Shown here: one piece after another, positions 57,906 through 64,000 of the stretch | Position numbering within the stretch: the first letter of the stretch is position 1 | How the letters are laid out: the number at the start of each line of letters is the position of its first letter | DNA from: Dactylorhiza incarnata | Lineage: Eukaryota > Streptophyta > Magnoliopsida > Asparagales > Orchidaceae | Reading direction: 5' to 3' | DNA: 64,000 nucleotides | Assembly: GCA_033032865.1 (NCBI GenBank) | Contig: JAWHQI010000228.1 | Location: 3,634,501-3,698,500 of the forward strand | Made by a program: the position numbers and the translations under genes | The notes under the pieces: model-generated | Seen by the model: only the letters and a program-made list of their open reading frames with translations | What the model was told of the DNA's origin: nothing | The model's database searches: none

Positions 57906-58087
57906 CACCTATTCATCTTTTCATATAAACATCTATAGAAAAGAAGTTTTTGGATGTCTCGATACAACGTGGTGATATTCACTTCATTTGTAAGCAAGAA
58001 GCTAGCATAGCCTCTGTATCATATGCAAAAGAAGTAGTAATGCTCAATTGGAGCAACCACTAAAATGTGGATATAAAGATGAAACCG

Positions 58088-58545
58088 TAATGGGGCGACC
58101 ATCAAAAGATGGGTTCAATTGCTTTTAAAGATTTGGGCGACCATGAAGGGATGGGTTTGATTGCCTTTTTAAGGATTTTGTCGACCATCAAGGAGATGGG
58201 TTTGATTGCCTTTTTAAGATTTTGGCGACCATCAAGGAGATGGGTTTGATTGCCTTTAAAGATTTGGGCGACCATGAAGGGATGGGTTTGATTGCCTTTT
58301 TAAGATTTTGGCGACCATCAAGGAGATGGGTTTGATTGCCTTTTTAAGATTTTGGCGACCATCAAGGAGATGGGTTTGATTGCCTTTTTAAGATTTTGGC
58401 GACCATCAAGGAGATGGGTTTGATTGCCTTTTTAAGATTTTGGCGACCATCAAGGAGATGGGTTTGATTGCCTTTTTAAGATTTTGGCGACCATCAAGGA
58501 GATGGGTTTGATTGCCTTTAAAGATACTCGGGTAACCACCAAAAA
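58088..58545. repeat. 44-bp tandem repeat downstream of NAG-3 gag
   Basis: About ten copies of GGCGACCATCAAGGAGATGG plus GTTTGATTGCCTTTTTAAGA and TTTT. The central copies (58266-58500) are nearly identical with 44-bp spacing, and the outer ones vary (CATGAAGGGATGG). Confidence 0.9.
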
Positions 58546-58728
58546 GGTGGGTTTGATTGCCACAACATTCACAAGCCATATTCAGCCATGTACGCATTTG
58601 AAGGAAAGAACTAATGCCAATCATAACTGAAAAAGCTTTAGCCTTAAGACAAACCTTTTTGCCAATGAAAGTAGATCTAGCATCGAGTGAATGGCCAATA
58701 TTGCTAGAAAAGACTTTACAATCATATT

Positions 58729-60003
58729 TTAAGCAACATATTCCCGCAATTTGCCTTCTTTTAATAACTTCTCTACAAGCCTATGTAGAGCACGACACTT
58801 TTCTGTATCATGATCCACACACATGTGGTATTGACAAAACAAATCTTTGTGACAATTCCTATGATCAGGTCGCATGAGAGAAGGTCTCGTAAAACCAGGT
58901 TCTTGCTGGATAATCTGAAGAACTTCTTTCATCGAGATAGTTAAACTTGTATACCTTCCCCGGAAATTATCTTTCTTATTTGGGCGAGGAGAATTGCATG
59001 ACTTGTAACTATAAGCCTGAGTTGAGGTATGAGGGTTGACAAGACATAGCTCTGATTTATTTAGCTGCAGGATAGTTGGGGAAGCAGATAGATGATCATA
59101 ATCATAGCATATTGCACGTTGAGATGATAAGTTGGGACCTTGTTCATATTCTAACAAAGAGCCTCCGCTATTGATTGGAAGATGATCATAAGAGGAATAA
59201 TCCTTCTGTTGTTGTTGCGGCCTCTGAATTAAAGAAGCAAAATAACTGGGGTTCGCATCCTCACCCTTAATGAACTGATTTGCTATTTCAATAAGACGAG
59301 CATAAGATTCTGGCTCATTCATGGAGACTTTAAACTTGAGAGGACCTTCCTGGAGACCATTAATTAAGGCATGTTTATAGAGACTTTGATCAGCATTAAC
59401 AACATCAAGGATTTCTTTTTGAAAGCGATCGATGAAGTGGGCAGTAGATTCGTTGTCCATTTGCTTGATCTGAAAAAGAGCCGGGAGACCTCTCTTACGC
59501 TTCCTTAAAGTGTTGAACCTTAAGTAAAATTCTCTTCGAAGATCCCCGAAGCAATTGATCGATTGAGGTGGTAAATGATAGAACCAATCCAGAACTTGAC
59601 TATCAAAAGTCATGATGAGAAGTTTACACTTGATACCATCTGATAGAATTCTTAGTGAAGTAGCCGCCTCAAAGTCTTGCAGATGAAAAACTGGATCACT
59701 CATTCCAGAATAGACTGGTAGACGAGGCTCTTTGAAATCATTTGGAACTACTTCCCAACGAATTTTGTGTGTTAATGGGGAAGGCTCTTGTTCTTCTCCT
59801 GCAGGAACTATTAGTCTATCAACTAGGTAAGGGGGATCACCCATACTAACCTTATGAGACTCATGATGAGGAATAGAGAGTCCTGTTGCTTCAGGTTGTA
59901 ACAAATGTTCTAGATGATTGCTAGAAGGCTTGTCATTGATAGCTTGGACAGGAACTTCAGGATGATTGGAAGGGTGCTCGAGGCCTTCTGACGGATGATC
60001 CAT
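58729..60003 (-). CDS. gag: NAG-3 gag protein
   Basis: The open frame begins at 60048, but the Met at 60003 (MDHPSEGLEHPSNHPEVPVQ) is the likelier start, giving about 424 codons without a break. A retrotransposon-gag domain is clear at about residues 100-210: YSGMSDPVFHLQDFEAATSL, SQVLDWFYHLPPQSINCFGD, LRREFYLRFNTLRKRKRGLP, ESTAHFIDRFQKEILDV. Near the C-terminus CQYHMCVDHDTEKC gives a CX2HX4HX4C zinc motif followed by LVEKLLKEGKLREYV, as in Tat-lineage gag. The frame ends there, where an autonomous element would continue into protease. The protein is apparently intact, so it could package this RNA with help from another element. Confidence 0.88.
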   Translation of the reverse strand: MDHPSEGLEHPSNHPEVPVQAINDKPSSNHLEHLLQPEATGLSIPHHESHKVSMGDPPYLVDRLIVPAGEEQEPSPLTHKIRWEVVPNDFKEPRLPVYSGMSDPVFHLQDFEAATSLRILSDGIKCKLLIMTFDSQVLDWFYHLPPQSINCFGDLRREFYLRFNTLRKRKRGLPALFQIKQMDNESTAHFIDRFQKEILDVVNADQSLYKHALINGLQEGPLKFKVSMNEPESYARLIEIANQFIKGEDANPSYFASLIQRPQQQQKDYSSYDHLPINSGGSLLEYEQGPNLSSQRAICYDYDHLSASPTILQLNKSELCLVNPHTSTQAYSYKSCNSPRPNKKDNFRGRYTSLTISMKEVLQIIQQEPGFTRPSLMRPDHRNCHKDLFCQYHMCVDHDTEKCRALHRLVEKLLKEGKLREYVA

Positions 60004-60275
60004 GAAAACAAGAATTGCCGAAAGAGAAAAAACTGAAATAACTTTCAAACGGAGCCGAATTTTTGAAACCTGAGGGCTGAAAAGTGGCTGAAAGGGGAAT
60101 CCCGTTCAATTTTTGGATAGTTCAGGCCGAGCCGGTCGCGACAGGCTTTGAATTTCTGAATTCCGACACCCGGATCAAAAGTTATGACCGTTTGAAGTTT
60201 TGAAGTATTTTTGGTCGAAATCCTCGCAACCGCTGTTCACCAACCACTCAAAATCTGAAGGTCGCGTGTTCGTTC

Positions 60276-61370
60276 TATTGGTGCCAAAAATGTACCAACT
60301 CCACGATCGCTAATACTGAGGGATGGGGGGTGAGACTGTTGGGTGGCCGGTTACTTTGAGCTGGAGAAAAGGGTAATTTTATTGATATAAAGCTTGAGTT
60401 ACAACTGAGATTACAACAGGAAAGAATGAAAAAACATCATAAGACTTGAAGAAAAAGGGCCTGGAGGGAGACGGGGAGGTCTCCGGAAAGAGTGACGGGC
60501 GGTCTCGGTGGTCTCCAAAAACTGAGACCGCTCAAGTCCACGACTAGAGCTGGGAACTCTGTTTATAGGCACGGGGTCTGCCCGAATGGGCAGATCTGGA
60601 TGGTAACGGGCTGCCCGAAACTGCTGAGACTGCCTGAGACCGCTGAGATCGTCAGCTGAGACCGCTGAGATCGTCTGGACCTGCTGAGATCGTCTGGACC
60701 TGCTGAGATCGTCTGGACCTGCTGAGATCATCTGGACCTGCTGAGATCGTCTGGACCTGCTGAGATCGTCTGGACCTGGTGCACCTGAACAGATCATACA
60801 AAACAGAATCAGTTCGGGACCGAGAACCTCCGAATTGAGGTCGCCGAGGAGAAGCGATCTCCCCTTTAGAGATCGCCCAGGAGGGGCGATCTCCTCCCTG
60901 CGAGGTCGCCCGGGAGGGGCGACCTGCCCTGCTTGAGGTCGCCCGGAAGGGGCGACCTGCTCCTTTTGAGACCGCCCAGGAGGGGCGATCTCCTCCCTGC
61001 GAGGTCGCCCAGGAGGGGCGGCCTGCTCTGCTCGAGGTCGCCCGGAAGGGGCGACCTGATCCTTTTGAGATCGCCCAGGAGGGGCGATCTCCTCCCTGCG
61101 AGGTCGCCCGGGAGGGGCGGCCTGCTCTGCTCGAGGTCGCCCGGAAGGGGCGACCTGCTACTTCTTGAGGTCGCCCAGGAAGGGGCGACCTCCCTCTGCT
61201 TGAGGTCGCCCAGGAAGGGGCGACCTTCCTCTTGCGCGAGACCGCTCGGGCTCGACGAGACCCCCCCCCCCCCCCCCCCCAGGAGGAGCGAGATCGGCCC
61301 GGATCTCCAAACATACCAGGATAGCTGAAAAATGTTAGCTCGGAGGAGATCGCCGATTTCTGGGTAAACA
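60276..61370 (-). repeat. 5' LTR of NAG-3
   Basis: Nearly identical to 49674-50785 except for the TATA-region deletion near 60560, one fewer or altered repeat unit, and an expanded C run (61261-61280). The minus-strand sequence directly after the LTR (GAACGAACACGCGACC) should hold the primer site, but I cannot assign its tRNA. Confidence 0.88.
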
Positions 61371-61660
61371 AGTTCGACGAACTCAACTATCAGTTCGGTG
61401 AATTAATTCCATTCGACGAACTCCGGGTTCAGTTTGACAAACTCAACTATCGGTTCGGTGAATTAATTCCGTTCGACGAACTCCGGGTTCAGTTCGATGA
61501 ACTCAACTATCTGTTCTACGAACTCCAGAGTGTGTTCGCCGAATGAATTCCGTTCGACGAACTCTGGGTTCAGTTCGATGAACTCTACCATCAGTTTGAC
61601 GAACTCAGGCTACAGCTCGACGAATTTCTTCTACTCAGATCGACGAATTAATGAAGTAAC
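61371..61660 (-). repeat. GTTCGACGAAC palindrome array, part 2
   Basis: Continuation of the array at 49430-49673, with variants such as GTTCGGTGAATTAATTCC. Together they form about 0.5 kb of palindrome repeats in the LLTR-2 LTR, using the same core as the Chr-A array. Confidence 0.85.
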
Positions 61661-63149
61661 GAAATAACATAATCATTTAAATCTGCGAATAGCCGATCAC
61701 GACAGATCCGACGGCTCACAGTCATCGTCCCCGAGGGATGGACGACGCGTGACAGCCCATCCTGGGCTTCTTTGCGGGACGATTTCCCGGCCACCTGTGC
61801 CTCTTCCCGGCCAGCCATTGCCACCACCACCTCCATTGAGGTGGTGGGTGACGATAGGCGGTGGTTGGCCGACCGGAGGTGGTCGGAATCGGGGTTTAGA
61901 GGAGGGGAATGTGAGCTCAAACCGAGCCCTTTCAAAAGCGCGATCCGAGCCCAATTGAGCTCGGATCAAGCCCCAAATTATGATAAGATCTAGCACCAAG
62001 GGAGAGGAGGCGGATCAGAGCTGTGTGGGGGCTTGGTGGCGCGTATTCCGGCGAGTTGCCATGGCCGGAGGTGGAGATTTCGGCGCCATGTCGATCCTAG
62101 CTTCTGGTGCTCGATTTCTTCGGGGAGGAGGGGGGTTTCACTCCTCTCTGATCCCTGAGGGTGTAAGGAGATCAATTGGGGGAGGGGAGGAGGTTATAAT
62201 CTTGAATGCCATTAATGGCCATCAAGGTGATTTCGGTTTTGGCTTGGGGGAGATGAATAGGGGCTCAATCCAGTCTGGAGAAGGCTGTAAACTTCTCCTC
62301 TCACCAAGAGGAGATGAATGGTGCCATTATTGGAGGAGATGGAAAGTTTCCTCTTCCTCTCCATTAACTCCCCCTTCCTTCTCTCTCTTTCAAGTTAGGG
62401 CTTTCTCTATCCTAGCCAAATTTCCTGAAATTTAATGTCCAATTACGTAGCACCCAACCCCATTTGGTGGTGGACCACCTCAATTGGGTCTAGCCCAAGT
62501 GAATTGGGCTTGATTAGGTCAAAATAGGTCATTTTGACCTAAATATAGCATAATGTTGACTTTGGTCAATTTGACCATTTGGGTTGAGCCCAATGGGTGG
62601 CTAGTCACCCATTGGCCTCCCTTAATGGTTAGGAAGGTCTAGGTAGGGTCAATTTGACAAGGTGAGGGTCAATTGACCCTTAATAGGCCACATTGACCAA
62701 AATAGGGCTAGGGTTGACTTTGGTCAAAATGACAAAATTGGTGGACCCCTGATGGGGCTTTTTGGTCTAATGCGTCCCTAGTGACCCTCTGAGGGTAGGG
62801 GAAGGTTCAATTTGGCATGGTGGAGGCCAATTGGCCCTAATTGAGCTAGTTTGACCAATTTAGGGTTAGGGTTGACTTTAGTCAATTTGGCCCCTTTTGT
62901 TGACCCCAATGGGTCCCTGGTGCTCCAAGGAGGCCCCTAGTGGGTTAGGGACATATGGTGGAGTCAAGGTTCAAGGTGAGGACCCTAAGTCCAACCCTAG
63001 GTTTGGTATCTGAACATTGCTATTTGTAGACCACTTGGGTTTTCTCCTTCTCACCTAAGTTCTCATGGTCTTGAGCTCTTCCTATGGTTTTGTCATGACC
63101 TAGTCATGACAAACCAACTTTGGGGTCTAGTTGTTTGGGGGATGATACA
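61661..63149 (-). other. U3-side of LLTR-2, no gene seen
   Basis: 61700-62440 is GC-richer with short ORFs on both strands but no motif. 62440-63149 is rich in the phrases GGTCAATTTGACC and CCCAATGGG, resembling 560-767 of LLTR-1 in composition. No coding evidence. Confidence 0.6.
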
Positions 63150-63284
63150 AATCCCAATACATAAAAATAAAAATTTCATTTTCGAAATTCAGGTTAAGCC
63201 TGTGGGGTTTCTACTAAAAGCAAGAAAATATAACATCCCAGAAAAATTATATTATACCTGTCGTAAATAGATCCGGTTACTTTT

Positions 63285-64000
63285 GCTGCATCAAGTCCAG
63301 TGGCTCCCAAGTATGCTCCTCTTGTCCATGATTCCTCCATAGGACCTTGACCAGCGGGACCTTCTTGTGCCGCAAGACTCACAACTACATGTCGTCTATC
63401 CGAACCGGCTCCAGGCGAATCGATCGATCAGTAGATACCGACCCTTCTGCAGTAGATATATGATGCTCTGGCCGTAGTAGAGCCCTCCTAAGCGAGGAGA
63501 TGTGGAAAATGTCGTGCAGTCCCGCCAACTCTGGCGGTAGCTCCAGTCTGTAAGCCAAGGGACCGATCCGCTCCAGGATCCTGTAAGGCCCCATATATCT
63601 CGGACTGAGCTTCTTTCTCCCATGAACCCGCGAGACTCCATGCATCGGACTTATATTCAAGAAGACCTGATCTCCCACATGGAACTCTACCATACGATGA
63701 CGTGCATCGTAATACTTGTCCTGCCTGCTCTGGGCCTCCAACATCCTATCTCGAATCAGCCTCACCTGAGCCTCCATGTCCTCCACGAACTCTGAGCCAA
63801 GTGCCTTGGGATCCTCATCCTGAATCCAAGACAATGGTGTCCTGCACCTCCGTCCATATAATGACTCGTAAGGTACCCTGCCCATGCTAGCCTGGTGGCT
63901 ATTGTTGTATGAGAACTAGACTAATGGTAACAGTCTCTCCCATGGCTCCCCGCGGTCCAGAATGTAAAGGCGTAGAAGATCCTCCAGGGTCCGATTGTTA
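63285..64000 (-). pseudogene. Chromovirus integrase C-terminus and chromodomain (minus), cut by window edge
   Basis: On the minus strand the integrase enters at 64000 (LEDLLRLYILDRGEPWERLL), meets an in-frame TAG near 63917, then SYNNSHQASMGRVPYESLYG and GRRCRTPLSW. The ORF 63885-63385 continues through YYDARHRMVEFHVGDQVFL, SPRYMGPYRILERIGPLAYR and HDIFHISSLRRALL to a linker. A stop just past 63385 is followed in frame by a chromodomain-like segment (VLRHKKVPLVKVLWRNHGQE, HTWEP). This is the 3' end of the element that owns LLTR-2. Any intact catalytic core lies outside the window. Confidence 0.85.

Larger units (their letters stand above)
49674..61370 (-). mobile_element. NAG-3: gag-only Tat/Ogre-like element with internal satellite
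   Basis: LTRs of 1,112 bp (49674-50785) and 1,095 bp (60276-61370) and perfect TSDs AGTTC (49669-49673 and 61371-61375). On the minus strand the LTR begins TGTTTACCC and ends TTGGCACCAACA (the 5' copy has ATA). The interior has a full-length gag-like ORF, a 44-bp repeat, and about 7 kb of ~79-bp tandem repeats between gag and the polypurine tract. No protease, RT or integrase. Tandem repeats in this position are known from Ogre/Tat elements. Confidence 0.9.
46156..63149 (-). mobile_element. LLTR-2: 3' LTR of a minus-strand chromovirus, split by NAG-3
   Basis: On the minus strand it starts TGTATCATCCCCC at 63149 and ends GGGGTCTTACA at 46156. Net length after removing NAG-3 and one TSD is about 5.3 kb. 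The start is placed after the 3' UTR motif GAATTTCGAAAATGAAATT that follows the chromodomain at 63285. The end is homologous to the end of LLTR-1. It contains an array of GTTCGACGAAC palindromes on both sides of the NAG-3 insertion. ORFs at 61648-62435 show no domain. Confidence 0.6.

Noticed and set aside
51433..57997. Many minus-strand ORFs of 70-160 codons with repeated FSFAEISRCSRG-like peptides
   Set aside because: They are translations of the ~79-bp satellite. Length comes from three units being close to a multiple of three. Frames stop irregularly and no domain is visible.
1..64000. Ordinary host protein genes, tRNA genes or organelle sequence
   Set aside because: No host-type coding region, cloverleaf-like tRNA with internal boxes, or organellar gene was recognised. 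The only RNA-gene similarity is the partial 5S segment in the foldback insertion.

Overview
This window looks like intergenic heterochromatin from a large-genome angiosperm. I find no ordinary host gene. Almost every base belongs to LTR retrotransposons nested inside one another, and exact target-site duplications (TSDs) let most of the nest be reconstructed. The species cannot be named from the sequence. Labels used below: LLTR-1 and LLTR-2 (two related ~5 kb chromovirus-type LTRs in opposite orientation), Chr-A (Ty3 chromovirus), Sire-1 (Ty1/copia Sirevirus), NAG-1, NAG-2 and NAG-3 (elements with gag but no pol), X (element cut by the left edge).

Layout. 1-540 is the right end of LTR element X. 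541-41043 is LLTR-1 (+, about 4.9 kb net). It is split by Chr-A (768-28588, TSD CATAT) and NAG-2 (32836-40625, TSD GTGAC). The 3' LTR of Chr-A is itself split by Sire-1 (11088-20684, TSD CTTCT) and NAG-1 (20753-26829, TSD ATTTC/ACTTC). The pol gene of Chr-A is broken by a foldback insertion that carries 5S rRNA-derived sequence (7796-8558). LLTR-1 ends inside an older minus-strand transposon-type coding remnant (41049-45510), which also holds a solo copia LTR (41391-43148). A TA-rich tract (45487-46155) follows. 46156-63149 is LLTR-2 (-), the 3' LTR of a chromovirus whose integrase and chromodomain run off the right edge. It is split by NAG-3 (49674-61370, TSD AGTTC), which contains about 7 kb of a satellite-like ~79-bp tandem repeat.

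How the parts work. Chr-A and Sire-1 once encoded gag, protease, reverse transcriptase, RNase H and integrase, but both now carry stops and frameshifts. NAG-1, NAG-2 and NAG-3 have LTRs and gag-like ORFs but no recognisable pol, so they would have depended on enzymes from other elements. NAG-2 also carries a second, Athila-ORF1-like reading frame.

The most striking pattern cuts across families. In Chr-A, Sire-1, NAG-1/2, NAG-3, the solo copia LTR and X, the LTR carries an array of short CpG-containing palindromes upstream of a TATA box. The palindromes differ completely in sequence between families, but their position is the same. NAG-2 repeats the arrangement internally, just before its second ORF.
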